A stretch of 64,000 nt of DNA from Rhodococcus sp. HNM0563 (GCF_012726195.1 NZ_JAASAF010000002.1:379965-443964); one strand, 5' to 3'. Positions 9,098-18,246 are shown, counted from the stretch's first letter. Notes: generated by a model not told the origin, from the letters alone. A program made the numbers and translations.

Positions 9098-10499
9098 TCA
9101 AAACGCAGTGTCCTTCTTCCCGATGCTGACCCGATACTCCTCTGCCTCAGGCTCGGACGTGAACGAAAGCACTTCGCCGACATGCGTACGCAGTGCCCCG
9201 AGCACGTCATCCGGGGCGGCGTAGAAGAACTCGCGCCTCGGATTCACCTTGTTCACTCGCCGCTCGGCGAACGCTTCGTGCAACTTCGCTTCGACGGTCA
9301 CCGCATCCTCGGAGAAGAACAACGCGTGCACATCGAAGCGGAACGGCACCGAAGCGTCACCGAGCTCACGCACCCTGTCCATCGGATCAAGCCGCCGTGT
9401 CATTCCGATCTTGACCATGTTGATCCCGAAGGCACCCATGTTGGAGATGACGTAGACGTACCCTGCGCGGATGTTCGCTGCGCGATAGTCCACATCGTCG
9501 ATCGCGCGCTGGACATCGGCGAGCTTGGCCCGCAGGCGCTCTGCTGCAGCACTGTCACCATTGGTCTCCAAAGTTGCCAGTGCCGCCTGGTAGTGCGCCA
9601 ACTCTTTGTCCAGCTTGGCTCGTTCGGAAGCCAACTCCTGCTCGGCCTTCCGCTGCTCACGCATCTCCTCACGACGGGCACGTTCGGCTTCCTTCTCCTC
9701 CTGCACCTTCTGATGCACATCGGCCGCGAGTTCGAGTTCTCTCAGTCGCAGACGGTGATAGTGGTCCGTCACACGCAGAGCGATCATCCTGCCCTGGCGG
9801 GCGATCTGCTCGGAGGCTTTGAACAGCCGTGCGGAGGCTGCATCAAGGTTTCCGACCTTCACCGTCTTGACGCAGTTCTCAGCTTCAGCGTTGTAGGCGC
9901 GCAGCATGATCTTCGACATGTCCGAGACAAACTTTCGCCCCTGCGCTACCGAATTGTTGAACGTGAAGTTCGACGTAGCGGTGATCGCGGTCTTGTCCCG
10001 GACAAGCTTGTTTGATTGCTGCCTGCACCCGAGCGAGTTCGTCCTTGAGTTGAACGGACGTCTCGGCTGGATGGTGGTATCGATACAAGCCCACCGTCTG
10101 CAGTTCCTGCGTGTCTTGCGTCTCGACGAGTTCGACTCGCGCTGCCGCGATTTGCGCATTCAGATCAGCGTGCTGGACGTGCAGGGCAGCAACTTGATCG
10201 TTCAGGCGGGCGGTTTCGGCGTCGAGCGCATCCACCCCACCAATGCCCATCCGATCGATGAGAACGCGCAAGCGATCCACCTCGGCCTGCAGTTCCTGAG
10301 CACGCTTCTTCCCGTTGAACAGCGTGATGCGCTGCTGCGGCGACTCCGGCGGACCGGCGGGCGGCAGATCCGCCGGCGCCTGACTGCTCTCAGGAGGGAA
10401 GGGATGGACAGCCGACGTCCACTGCACTCCGTCCCACCAGCGCAGCTGCGGCAAGCCTCGAGGATCGGGGTGCCATCCGGGTGACGCGCTCATAGACAA
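9098..10499 (-). pseudogene. DUF2510 - coiled coil - DUF4041 - GIY-YIG (T5orf172) gene, frameshifted
   Basis: Two overlapping minus-strand frames form one gene. The 5' part (from ATG 10499) has a DUF2510 motif (GWHPDPRGLPQLRWWDG), a coiled coil and the start of DUF4041 (LQTVGLYRYHHP), then loses similarity after VQAAIK. The 3' part, in the other frame, resumes at NKLVRDKTAIT and continues DUF4041, a long charged coiled coil and a C-terminal GIY-YIG-like domain (GYVYVISN, VKIGMTRR, EAKLHEAF, NPRREFFY) to 9098. Removing one base near the A-run around 10011-10013 restores one protein of about 466 residues. It is a real mutation, a sequencing error or, less likely, programmed slippage. Confidence 0.8.
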
Positions 10500-10530
10500 C
10501 AGACATCAGATCCTGACGTGTTCGGGCTGC

Positions 10531-10550
10531 GGAGACGCTTACACGTCTCC
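10531..10550 (-). terminator. Small hairpin after the secreted-protein gene
   Basis: GGAGACG and CGTCTCC pair perfectly over a six-base loop, 36 bases past the stop of the secreted-protein gene and before the frameshifted DUF4041 gene. There is no T-tract, so termination is plausible but weak. Confidence 0.35.
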
Positions 10551-10585
10551 GGGATCAAGGCAAGGTGGTCAAGCCCACCACCCGA

Positions 10586-11017
10586 TCACGACGCGATTGC
10601 GTAGTTGAATCCGCCTCCTCGGTAACGGCTCTCATCGCGAGCCACCAGAGTGGACTGGGGCGCCGCACCGGAGCTGCCCGAGAACAGCGGGTACCGCACC
10701 TCGTAGATCGCGGCATGAACATAGGTCGAGTCATCGTTGTCGATCGACGACCACACGTACGAACCTGATTCGATACCGACCTCGATGGCCGCGCAGTACG
10801 TATTCGCGTCGACCTTGTTGTTCAAGGTGACGTACTTGTCGACCATGCCGTACCGGTCGTAGTAGGTGATGTGATTGCCATTCGGGTTCGCACTGCAGAA
10901 CACGTACTTGACCGTGCTGGTCGAGACCGTCACGGCCTGCGCTGCAGGCGCGGTGAGCATCGTCGCTCCCGTCGCGATCGTGGCAGCACCAACGAGGGAC
11001 GCGATCAACTTCTTCAT
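10586..11017 (-). CDS. Small secreted protein of unknown function
   Basis: 143 residues. The N-terminus MKKLIASLVGAATIATG with an AQA cleavage site near residue 28 is a classic Sec signal peptide, so the mature protein of about 115 residues is exported. The mature part is rich in Tyr, Ser and Asn and has two cysteines (near residues 41 and 75) that could form a disulfide. AGGAAAGC precedes the ATG. No family recognised. Monocistronic by layout. Confidence 0.75.
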   Translation of the reverse strand: MKKLIASLVGAATIATGATMLTAPAAQAVTVSTSTVKYVFCSANPNGNHITYYDRYGMVDKYVTLNNKVDANTYCAAIEVGIESGSYVWSSIDNDDSTYVHAAIYEVRYPLFSGSSGAAPQSTLVARDESRYRGGGFNYAIAS

Positions 11018-11581
11018 GCTTTCCTATCTTCCAATTCCAAAGCTACGAGGATCACGCACCAGTCCCCTACTTCCTTCACTCCGATACGGATGCAAGGCGG
11101 CAGTAGCGGCTATTCGCAAGACTTGCTCAGTGGAGATTCAGTCGCGGATGGGAGATTCCGCGCCCCGAGCAATCATGGCGATAGTGGTGGCGATGACGAC
11201 GGCGATCAGGCTCGGCGCAAGCGCCACTACCGCCTGAGCAAGCCGATGAGGGGCGAGAGGCCCGATCTCGGCATGGATTTCGTCGTCATGGCTGCAGACT
11301 ACTTCCTCGTGCCGACAAATCACGAACTGGTACAGCCCATGTAATTCGATCGGATGACACGCCATCTGCCCAGAATGAGACGGCACCCGGTTGCAGTCCC
11401 TGGTTCGGCCAATGCGGTGACGGTGGTCGATACGGATCATCAGCACTCGGAGCGCCCCTTTCGGGTCGATCCACCTGCACCAATGCGGTCGTCCGCGCGT
11501 AAACCCTGTAACTCACGGATTCATCCAAACAAATGACAAAGCATTGGTAACACCCCCGAAATTGCTGGCGATGAGGAGGAC
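11018..11581. other. Intergenic region without a convincing gene
   Basis: This 564-base gap has only weak open frames. A minus-strand frame ending at 11138 has one hydrophobic segment (LAPSLIAVVIATTIAMIA) and moderate G/C bias, but no start with a ribosome site. It could be a small membrane protein, but I do not call it. No repeat or strong promoter seen. Confidence 0.4.
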
Positions 11582-11857
11582 ATGGTGCACCACTCTCGAA
11601 CACCGAGCCAAAGGCGAAACCGACGCAATTTCGCCTTCTGGGCGTTCCTTGTGGTGGCTGCGATCGCTGCTGTCTTGATGTACACGACGATCGAGGGCAG
11701 GGAACCACCTGCCGCCAGCACCACGCCGGCCTACGAACCGATCAAGCCGACGATTCCAGCGCTCTCGCCGCCTCTGCATCCGCTTCCGCAGATCTCGGAA
11801 ACTTCTGGGCCTGTTCCGATTCCAGCCAGTCGCATTTCGACAGGAGTCACCGAGTAG
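11582..11857 (+). CDS. Small membrane-anchored proline-rich protein
   Basis: 91 residues. A basic N-terminus (RTPSQRRNRRNF) is followed by one membrane segment (FWAFLVVAAIAAVLMYT, about 24-40) and a proline-rich outer tail (PTIPALSPPLHPLPQ), suggesting an inside-basic, outside-proline topology. An AGGAGG lies just before the ATG with short spacing. No homologue recognised; could be spurious, but codon bias and topology favour a real gene. Confidence 0.5.
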   Translation: MVHHSRTPSQRRNRRNFAFWAFLVVAAIAAVLMYTTIEGREPPAASTTPAYEPIKPTIPALSPPLHPLPQISETSGPVPIPASRISTGVTE

Positions 11858-12097
11858 CCCATTCTCGAATCTGCCACGGCGGTCGACGGACGTAGGTGCG
11901 CATCGAATCGGATGCATTCGGTATCGGCATTACGCCATCGGAGTCTCATACATCGCCGCGCCTCATATCTCGCATATCGACGTTCCGACAGATCGTGGAG
12001 ACGCCAACGATTCGATCTGAAAAGGCTATGTCGCAAACAATTTGACACGACATTCATGTGCAACACCAAGCGGTTGCCCCCATAGTAAGGAACAGCC

Positions 12098-12868
12098 TTG
12101 ACGACACCTGCTGGATGGCTTCCAGATCCCGACGGCTCCGGACAACTTCGCTGGTGGGACGGGCAACAATGGACGTCAGCCGTTCACTCACCCGAGGTGA
12201 GCTCGACACCGCCCCAACAGATATCGGCACCACAGCAAGACTCTGAGCCCGGCAAGTCAACACGCAAGAAGTGGCCATGGATCGTCGGCGTCGTCGCGGT
12301 GCTCGTCATCATTGTTGGTGCAGTGAGTTCTCCAGATCAATCCACTGACAATACGGCCGGCGCCCAGGAGACCACGACGCCATCGACTGCGGTACAGAAA
12401 GCTCCGGCCACAACAAAGCCGACGACCTCGACTGCGGCTTCGACACGCCAGGAAACGACTGTCGCGCCTGTCGAAACGGTGACGCTGCCACCCGAGACCG
12501 TGACGGTCGCAGCCACAGTGACAGCCGAACCGCAGGCTAGCGCACCGGCAAGGGCGGAGCCCGCGACGACGGGCGGCATGACCGGTGGTCAGAGGAACGC
12601 TGTACGTGCGGCAGAGAGTTACCTGGACATCTCCGCCTTCTCACGGCAAGGCCTGATCGACCAACTCGAGTTCGAGGGCTATACGACCGAAGACGCGACT
12701 TTCGCCGTGGACTACGTGTCGCCGGATTGGAACGAGCAGGCCGCACTGTCCGCGGAGTCGTACCTCGACCTCACCGCCTTCTCACGACAAGGGCTGATCG
12801 ACCAGTTGGTATTCGAGGGATTCACCTATGAGCAAGCTCAGTACGGAGTCGCACAGACCGGGATCTAG
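12098..12868 (+). CDS. DUF2510 membrane protein with two Ltp repeats
   Basis: 256 residues from a TTG start with AAGGA at good spacing. Order: DUF2510 motif (AGWLPDPDGSGQLRWWDGQQ, residues 4-23), a basic stretch, one membrane segment (WIVGVVAVLVIIVGAV, about 55-70), a long Thr/Ala/Pro-rich linker, then two near-identical C-terminal repeats each containing AESYLD, FSRQGLIDQL and FEGYT/FEGFT. The repeats match the Ltp domain of cell-surface lipoproteins, known from streptococcal phage superinfection-exclusion protein Ltp. The linker projects the repeats outside the membrane. A phage-exclusion or surface role is an inference. Confidence 0.8.
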   Translation: MTTPAGWLPDPDGSGQLRWWDGQQWTSAVHSPEVSSTPPQQISAPQQDSEPGKSTRKKWPWIVGVVAVLVIIVGAVSSPDQSTDNTAGAQETTTPSTAVQKAPATTKPTTSTAASTRQETTVAPVETVTLPPETVTVAATVTAEPQASAPARAEPATTGGMTGGQRNAVRAAESYLDISAFSRQGLIDQLEFEGYTTEDATFAVDYVSPDWNEQAALSAESYLDLTAFSRQGLIDQLVFEGFTYEQAQYGVAQTGI

Positions 12869-13062
12869 TCTGATCGCCTCTGGCAGGAGGCCCTGTACCA
12901 AGAGTCAGAGCAGGGAGTACGCGGCGCAGGCATCATGATCGCAGCCCATGGTTGTACCGGTGCAGCCCCACCGTCTGCACTCCCGGCGGCTCGCGTTTCG
13001 ATAAGTTCGACTCGTGCTGCGGCGATCGGCGTTTTCAGATCCGCGTTCTACGCACGGACGGT

Positions 13063-13227
13063 TCACCCGGCGTCTCTCCATGTTTCGTCTGAGGAGTCGT
13101 CCTCGAGTGGAGGCGGCTTCTCACCGCGGTCGCGTGCTGCGATCACCCGTCCGAACACCAGGGCCGCGACAACCGACAGCGTGAGCCATGCGATGAGCAG
13201 CCAAACGATCCAGTGCATACCTCGCAT
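13063..13227 (-). CDS. 54-residue single-span membrane protein
   Basis: Short frame starting ATG 13227 (alternative ATG 13218, three codons later). The hydrophobic segment MHWIVWLLIAWLTLSVVAAL is followed by VFGRVIAARDRGEKPPP and an acidic tail ending ETWRDAG. Third positions are strongly G/C. The ribosome site is weak, so leaderless expression is possible. No family recognised. Confidence 0.5.
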   Translation of the reverse strand: MRGMHWIVWLLIAWLTLSVVAALVFGRVIAARDRGEKPPPLEDDSSDETWRDAG

Positions 13228-13430
13228 ATCGGCCGAATCGGATGATTGTTACCGGCAGACACAGAAATCGCCCTACGATTCACGCCACCCGCAACGCGTC
13301 TCGCTGGTCTCTGTCGACGGCACGTGAACAGTGACCTCGGCATGGCCTGGGTTCGAGGCGGAGCTTGTGCGCATTGCCGTATCGGTGGGCGGGACGACGT
13401 CGACGACGGAGTCGCCCGGACAAGGGGATC

Positions 13431-13616
13431 TCACGGGCACTGGCGCAGGCCGCGCCGTTCGGCTTCTGATACGAACTCGTGGTGGGCCTTGCGGGCGTTC
13501 TCGATCGAGTCGAGTTCCCCCTCGGCGATGAAGTACTGGATTCGCTGATACCAGAAAGCGATGCCCTCGAGAACTTCGCTGTCCGGTGCGTTCCTGGGAC
13601 TTCCGAAGTTCACCAT
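13431..13616 (-). CDS. Small acidic protein of unknown function
   Basis: 61 residues, start ATG 13616 (or the GTG right after it), with an in-frame stop just upstream fixing the start. It is predicted mainly helical (ILEGIAFWYQR-like core, then ELDSIENARKAHHEFVSEAE), and codon third positions are strongly G/C, unlike overlapping frames. No family recognised. It lies between the small membrane gene and terC, divergent from the latter. Confidence 0.5.
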   Translation of the reverse strand: MVNFGSPRNAPDSEVLEGIAFWYQRIQYFIAEGELDSIENARKAHHEFVSEAERRGLRQCP

Positions 13617-13835
13617 GTTCTGGGCCTCTCACCCGAGTGTCGTTTCTGCCTCGATCAGGGAACTCGGCGATCAGGCCGCCGAACCCGAGACGGCCATCTC
13701 CGACGCCTGGGCGGAGCATGGCGCCAAGTGTGAGAGTACTCGGACCTGTAACAGCCACATGACGAAACACAAGATGGCGTCCCCGCCGGTCACTAGACTG
13801 ACGAATCACCTGTCCACCCAGACCGAAGGCTGATA

Positions 13836-15023
13836 ATGCACGTAACTCCCCTGGCCTGGGGGTTGACGATTGCAGTGATCGTCGGCCTGCTCGCCTTCGA
13901 CTACTTCGCTCACGTGCGCAAGGCTCACACGCCCACGCTGAAGGAATCGGCGATCTGGTCTTCGATCTACGTCGGGTTCGCCCTCATCTTCGGCGTCGTG
14001 GTACTCGTCTTCGGTGGTACTGCGATGGGTGCAGAGTACTTCGCGGGTTACGTGACGGAGAAGGCGTTGTCGGTGGACAACCTCTTCGTCTTCCTGATCA
14101 TCATGTCCAGCTTCCGGGTGCCACGAGACGACCAGCAGAAAGTGCTTCTGTTCGGCATCGTGTTCTCACTCTTCGCCAGAACAGCGTTCATCATTCTCGG
14201 TGCGACACTGATCAATTCATTCGCCTGGGTCTTCTACATATTCGGTCTGATCCTGCTCCTCACCGCCGGCAACATGCTGCGGCCCGAAACCGAGGAGTCG
14301 CATACGGCAGAGAACTTCATCATCCGCCTCGCCAGGAGATTCCTCCACACCAGCGAGCACTACGACGGCCACAAACTGTTCACCATCGAAAACGGCAAGC
14401 GGGCCTTGACGCCGATGCTGCTCGTAATGGTCGCCATCGGCGGTACAGATCTACTGTTTGCACTCGACTCCATCCCCGCGATCTTCGGACTGACCCAGAA
14501 CGTGTTCATCGTGTTCACGGCAACCGCCTTCTCACTGATGGGCCTTCGTCAGCTGTACTTCCTTCTCGACGGACTGCTCGACCGCCTCATCTACCTGTCG
14601 TTCGGACTCGCAGCCATCCTCGCCTTCATCGGCGTGAAACTCATCCTGCACGCGCTCCACGAGAACAATCTGCCGTTCGTCAACCACGGCGAACCTGTGC
14701 ACGTGGTGGAAATCGAGACGGGGACCTCGCTGGCCGTCATCCTCGCCGTGCTCGTCGTCACCGTCATCGCCTCACTGACCAGTGAGCGAGGCAAGGCGCA
14801 GTCTGCGATCGCCGGCGCGCGACGTTACGCCACCAACTATGCCGACCTCGACTACACGTCGAGCAAGGAAGAGCGCGAACGCATCTACGCCAAATTGATC
14901 GCCAAGGAGAAGCAGGTGAAGGCGCTCGCGCCGAAGTACCGGCAGGAGGCGCGGGAGGAGGAAGGACTGTTGGACCTCATCCAACGCGCCCACGCCGACC
15001 ACGACGCATTCCTGAAGCAGTGA
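13836..15023 (+). CDS. terC: TerC family integral membrane protein
   Basis: 395 residues with about eight or nine membrane segments. The family signature AEYFAGYVTEKALSVDNLFV (about 68-87) carries the buried acidic residues, and a second half-repeat contains GGTDLLFALDSIPA. Such proteins are linked to tellurite resistance and to Mn2+ export/metalation of exported enzymes. The C-terminal 90 residues form a charged cytoplasmic tail (SSKEERERIYAKLIAKEKQV). A TAGACT box at about 13793 could be its -10. A 40-bp palindromic repeat follows 33 bases after the stop. Confidence 0.92.
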   Translation: MHVTPLAWGLTIAVIVGLLAFDYFAHVRKAHTPTLKESAIWSSIYVGFALIFGVVVLVFGGTAMGAEYFAGYVTEKALSVDNLFVFLIIMSSFRVPRDDQQKVLLFGIVFSLFARTAFIILGATLINSFAWVFYIFGLILLLTAGNMLRPETEESHTAENFIIRLARRFLHTSEHYDGHKLFTIENGKRALTPMLLVMVAIGGTDLLFALDSIPAIFGLTQNVFIVFTATAFSLMGLRQLYFLLDGLLDRLIYLSFGLAAILAFIGVKLILHALHENNLPFVNHGEPVHVVEIETGTSLAVILAVLVVTVIASLTSERGKAQSAIAGARRYATNYADLDYTSSKEERERIYAKLIAKEKQVKALAPKYRQEAREEEGLLDLIQRAHADHDAFLKQ

Positions 15024-15055
15024 AACGCGGCAGAGCGCATCTTCCCGCGCGGACC

Positions 15056-15095
15056 CCAGCTTCCCACAGCAGCGGATACGGCAGCGGGAAGCTGG
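15056..15095. repeat. Palindromic repeat, copy 1
   Basis: Arms CCAGCTTCCC (15056-15065) and GGGAAGCTGG (15086-15095) pair perfectly over a 20-base middle. A second copy lies at 18089-18128 and matches it at 32 of 40 positions by my alignment, with the left arm identical. It may serve as the terC terminator, but its recurrence suggests a small dispersed element. Confidence 0.7.
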
Positions 15096-15268
15096 AATCC
15101 GAGCGGGAGACACGGCAAAGCTCGCCACCGCTGCGCGTTCTGCAACGCGACGTGACCGCTCGAGTCCACGATGCCCGGATTCGCGCCCGCGTCGAGTAGC
15201 TACCGGAGGCCGATGTCGAATGGGATTCCGACATACCGCATCGGCCGAGAGTGCCGTTACAATCCGGC

Positions 15269-16939
15269 ATGCCTTACGCCGTCCCGCCCGCCGATCCCAA
15301 CATCCGACTCGAAATCAACGCCTACGCTCCCACGGCACTTCAGGACGTAGGAATCGCGTATTGGCGGCTGGACGGACTCGACCCGGAGACCGGCGAGCCC
15401 GTATGGGAGCACAACGTCGGGGCACTCCCCTACAAGATGTGGTCGGGTGGAGCACACTATGCAGCCGCCGCTGCCGTCGCCGCAACGCTCCTCGGCTACT
15501 GGTGTGCTTCCTGCAACGGTGAGCTGGTTTTGACGTCGAGGCAAGCACTGTCCGACGCCCTCGTCGGGAAGGCCGTCGAGTGCCGACGATGCAATACCCG
15601 TGTCGACGATCAGGCAGCCGGGATTCTCAATCCACGCGCGCTCACGGCCAGCGCCCGACGCGCGATCGAGACGCAAGGGCACGTAGCCGTCGAACAAGCG
15701 CGCCGCGAAGTGATCGCTGAGCAGTATCCGGTGGCGTCCGTCGACCCGGAGCAGCTGCTCACCGACGCTTCGCTCCCGGCGAAGCTCGGAGCGCTGTCGG
15801 TGATCCACGCGGTCGGCGACACGGACGGGTTGATCTATCCCATCGAGATCAACGATCAGACGATCGCCCCGAACGCATCACTCAGCAAGGACCTCTTCAT
15901 CGCGGCCTGGGACGGAGGGCTGCTCCAGGTCCATCCGACCTCACCGACGAGTTCGTTCACGTGGGACAGCGGCACCGTTCTCGGCGAAGGTTTCTACACC
16001 AACCGCGCGCGGTTCTTCGTTCCCGGCGAAGAACCCGTCGAGGGCCGACTCGCACACTTCGTCGATCTCCTTCTCGCACAACTGGACCCGGATCGTATGT
16101 CGTCGTCCGACCACACCGAGCTGGTTGAGCTCGCACAGCATCTCGTCGCCGAGGAATCGGGCCGATACTTCATTCGCATGCTCAGCGAGCACAACCTGCC
16201 GGAGCTCACCGATACCCAAGTGGAAGAACTGCGTGCTGTCACAGCGCGCGGCGCAGAGCTGTTCCCGATCGGGCATCTGGACCGGATGGCCTGGGGAGCC
16301 ACCCGCGATGCGGCCGGCGCCTTTCATCGCACCGCCGGCATGCCGGGAACCGATGCGAACACCTACGGGTTGAAACAGTTCGAACGCTGGATTCAGGGCG
16401 CTACCGACAATCCGCGTGTGCTCTCCCAACCGTTCAGCGAAGAGGAACGAAATCTCCCGCTCTCGTCGGCCACCGGCATCGTGTTCCGCACAATCCTCGG
16501 CCTCGACCCGATGAGCGCGACCCTCAGCGATATCACCGGAGCACTCGCCGGAGCCCCCACCGACATCCCGGCCACCGAACCGCTCGACGGCTGCGACGCG
16601 AGCATCCCCGATCACCATCTGCTGATTGAATGGCTCAGGACCTCGCCCCACTACTGGGAGGACGGCAAGTTCCGGAAGGCACTCGGCCTGATCGAAGGCT
16701 CGCCTCCCCAGGTCTGCACGCCGGGCTGCGCGCACGAACGCATCGCGCATGTCGCCCGTGAAAGTGGCGGCGTCTACGACCGCATCGTCTCGAGCCTCGG
16801 AGACTCCGACGCTGCCATCCTCACTGCCGAAGCGACTGCAGTGGCCAACGCGCTCGATGACGAAGTACGCGCCGGCGACGCACTGCTCACCGCGGTCGTC
16901 CACACACTGCAGACTCAACCCACTCCCGGATCGAACTGA
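15269..16939 (+). CDS. Large protein of unknown function with a Cys4 zinc-ribbon-like motif
   Basis: 556 residues from ATG 15269. A TACAAT box at 15258-15263 places the transcription start on or next to this ATG, so the message is probably leaderless; the GTG at 15251 would then be untranscribed. Residues around 80-110 contain CASC and, about 30 residues on, CRRC, a possible zinc ribbon. The rest is acidic, mainly soluble, with a late Cys/His cluster (PPQVCTPGCAHERIAHVA). No catalytic motif or family recognised. Convergent with the ERCC4 nuclease gene. Confidence 0.75.
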   Translation: MPYAVPPADPNIRLEINAYAPTALQDVGIAYWRLDGLDPETGEPVWEHNVGALPYKMWSGGAHYAAAAAVAATLLGYWCASCNGELVLTSRQALSDALVGKAVECRRCNTRVDDQAAGILNPRALTASARRAIETQGHVAVEQARREVIAEQYPVASVDPEQLLTDASLPAKLGALSVIHAVGDTDGLIYPIEINDQTIAPNASLSKDLFIAAWDGGLLQVHPTSPTSSFTWDSGTVLGEGFYTNRARFFVPGEEPVEGRLAHFVDLLLAQLDPDRMSSSDHTELVELAQHLVAEESGRYFIRMLSEHNLPELTDTQVEELRAVTARGAELFPIGHLDRMAWGATRDAAGAFHRTAGMPGTDANTYGLKQFERWIQGATDNPRVLSQPFSEEERNLPLSSATGIVFRTILGLDPMSATLSDITGALAGAPTDIPATEPLDGCDASIPDHHLLIEWLRTSPHYWEDGKFRKALGLIEGSPPQVCTPGCAHERIAHVARESGGVYDRIVSSLGDSDAAILTAEATAVANALDDEVRAGDALLTAVVHTLQTQPTPGSN

Positions 16940-17018
16940 CCTCGACCGGCAATCACTGTCGGCAAGTGTCGGTGTGGTCGGTTGTCGAGATCGAGGAGAT
17001 GCCCCGTGGACGAGCAAC

Positions 17019-17966
17019 CTACTCGTGAGCGGAACGCCAGGCAGCCCACACCTCGGGGCGGAGCCGACCACGATCCGGCACATCGAAGCCTTCCCCGCGA
17101 GCCCACGCGCGCACCTGTGCGGTGGACGGTTCTGCGGCAGCGTCGTTCTGCTTCGGTGTGATGCGCTCGCGCGCAGCGTCTTCGATGCCCGCCCACTCGT
17201 GTGCGGCAGCGAGGTACCGGTAGGTCCACTCCTCGGCGAGCTGCCGGGTCTCACAGAACACGATCGGCACACTCGGGTAGCGGACCTGCAGTTCGGCAAG
17301 GCCGTCAGCGATCACCGCGGGCCGGACCCGTTCGTACTTGAACACGGCCGAGTAGCGGTCTTCCACCACCACTGAGGCGCGCGGAAGTGCTGCCAGTTCG
17401 GCCATCGCGAAACGCAGCTTCCCGCTGGTCAGACTGCCCACCAGATCGGCCAACGACTTGCGTTCGACCGAGGCCACCAGCTTGTCGTCGACGACAAGCC
17501 CGTAGTCGCCGCACGGCAGCGCCCGCGTCACCGTGACGGCCTGCTGCCCGGTGAATTTGTATGCGTAGCGCTCGTGGGAATCGACGACGATCGTCAGGTC
17601 GGGGACTCCTGCGGCCCGAGCGACCGGGGTGCGCACGTTCGGACGCGCCTGTTTCCTGGTGCGCGGCGACTGCCAGAACACAGCGTCACGGCCGCGGGCT
17701 TTGGTGAATACGATCTGGGACCGGTTCTCTCGTCCCCGATCCAGCACCACGTCGATCGCGGCCCCGCGGCGCACACAGGAACGCAGCGCCACCTGCTCGA
17801 CGATCTCGGGGGTGCCGGGCCACTCATCGGTCGAAACCGGATAGCAGAACAGCGCTTTGGTGCGCGGCCAGGTGTCGGAAGTGCGGAACACCAGCCCGCC
17901 CGCAAGCGGGAGTCGCAGCAGAAACGGCAACCGTGAGGCCGGGTCCGGGTTGCGGGCAATCACCAT
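17019..17966 (-). CDS. ERCC4-type nuclease fused to an Lsr2-like DNA-binding tail
   Basis: 315 residues from ATG 17966; the frame is open further upstream, but that part has no protein-like bias. Residues about 122-250 form an ERCC4/XPF nuclease domain: TIVVDSHERYAYKF, CGDYGLVV, VASVERKSLADLVGSL and VVVEDRYSA hold the acidic and ERK residues of the active site. The last 35 residues (AQVRAWARGEGFDVPDRGR, then EVWAAWRSAHE) match the AT-hook-like C-terminal domain of the nucleoid protein Lsr2. The tail should steer the nuclease to AT-rich DNA. Role in repair or foreign-DNA defence is inferred. Confidence 0.85.
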   Translation of the reverse strand: MVIARNPDPASRLPFLLRLPLAGGLVFRTSDTWPRTKALFCYPVSTDEWPGTPEIVEQVALRSCVRRGAAIDVVLDRGRENRSQIVFTKARGRDAVFWQSPRTRKQARPNVRTPVARAAGVPDLTIVVDSHERYAYKFTGQQAVTVTRALPCGDYGLVVDDKLVASVERKSLADLVGSLTSGKLRFAMAELAALPRASVVVEDRYSAVFKYERVRPAVIADGLAELQVRYPSVPIVFCETRQLAEEWTYRYLAAAHEWAGIEDAARERITPKQNDAAAEPSTAQVRAWARGEGFDVPDRGRLRPEVWAAWRSAHE

Positions 17967-18088
17967 GTCCACAGTGCTCAGCGGCCTCCCACTCGGCGGT
18001 TCATATCGAGCAGTATCCGATACAGCGTGTGCACCGACAACCTGTCGCGGCAACCGGTCGCCGCCGGAACACTCTTCCAGCGACTGGC

Positions 18089-18128
18089 CCAGCTTCCCAC
18101 AACGGCAATTGCGGCAGCGGGCGGCTGG
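18089..18128. repeat. Palindromic repeat, copy 2
   Basis: Same layout as the element at 15056-15095: left arm CCAGCTTCCC is identical, right arm GGGCGGCTGG differs at two positions, and the middle GGCAGC is shared. It lies upstream of the ERCC4 nuclease gene, so it is not simply a terminator of that gene. Confidence 0.65.
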
Positions 18129-18157
18129 CGTGTGCGCGAGTAGGATTCGCGACCAAT

Positions 18158-18185
18158 ATGTCTCGGTCGACATGTCTCGGTCGAC
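18158..18185. repeat. Perfect 14-bp tandem duplication
   Basis: ATGTCTCGGTCGAC occurs twice head to tail (18158-18171 and 18172-18185); each unit ends in the palindrome GTCGAC. It lies in the gap between the ERCC4 nuclease and a DUF2510 gene. It may be a local slippage duplication or a paired binding site. Confidence 0.6.
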
Positions 18186-18246
18186 CCGCTTTCGTCCTCG
18201 TCGGCGATGGTGGCGTCGACAACCGACGGAATGAACGGCCGAGTTC

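Noticed and set aside
11138-11446. 102-codon minus-strand frame with one hydrophobic segment
   Set aside because: No ribosome site at any start and the N-terminal half is not protein-like.
13273-13809. 178-codon minus-strand frame
   Set aside because: Overlaps the better-biased 61-residue frame and terC leader; Arg-rich shadow.
13620-13835. Manganese (yybP-ykoY) riboswitch before terC
   Set aside because: TerC genes often have one, but I could not find the paired conserved loops in this leader.
15941-17299. 452-codon minus-strand open frame
   Set aside because: Antisense to the large orphan gene and out of frame with the ERCC4 gene; low-complexity Arg/Ser content.
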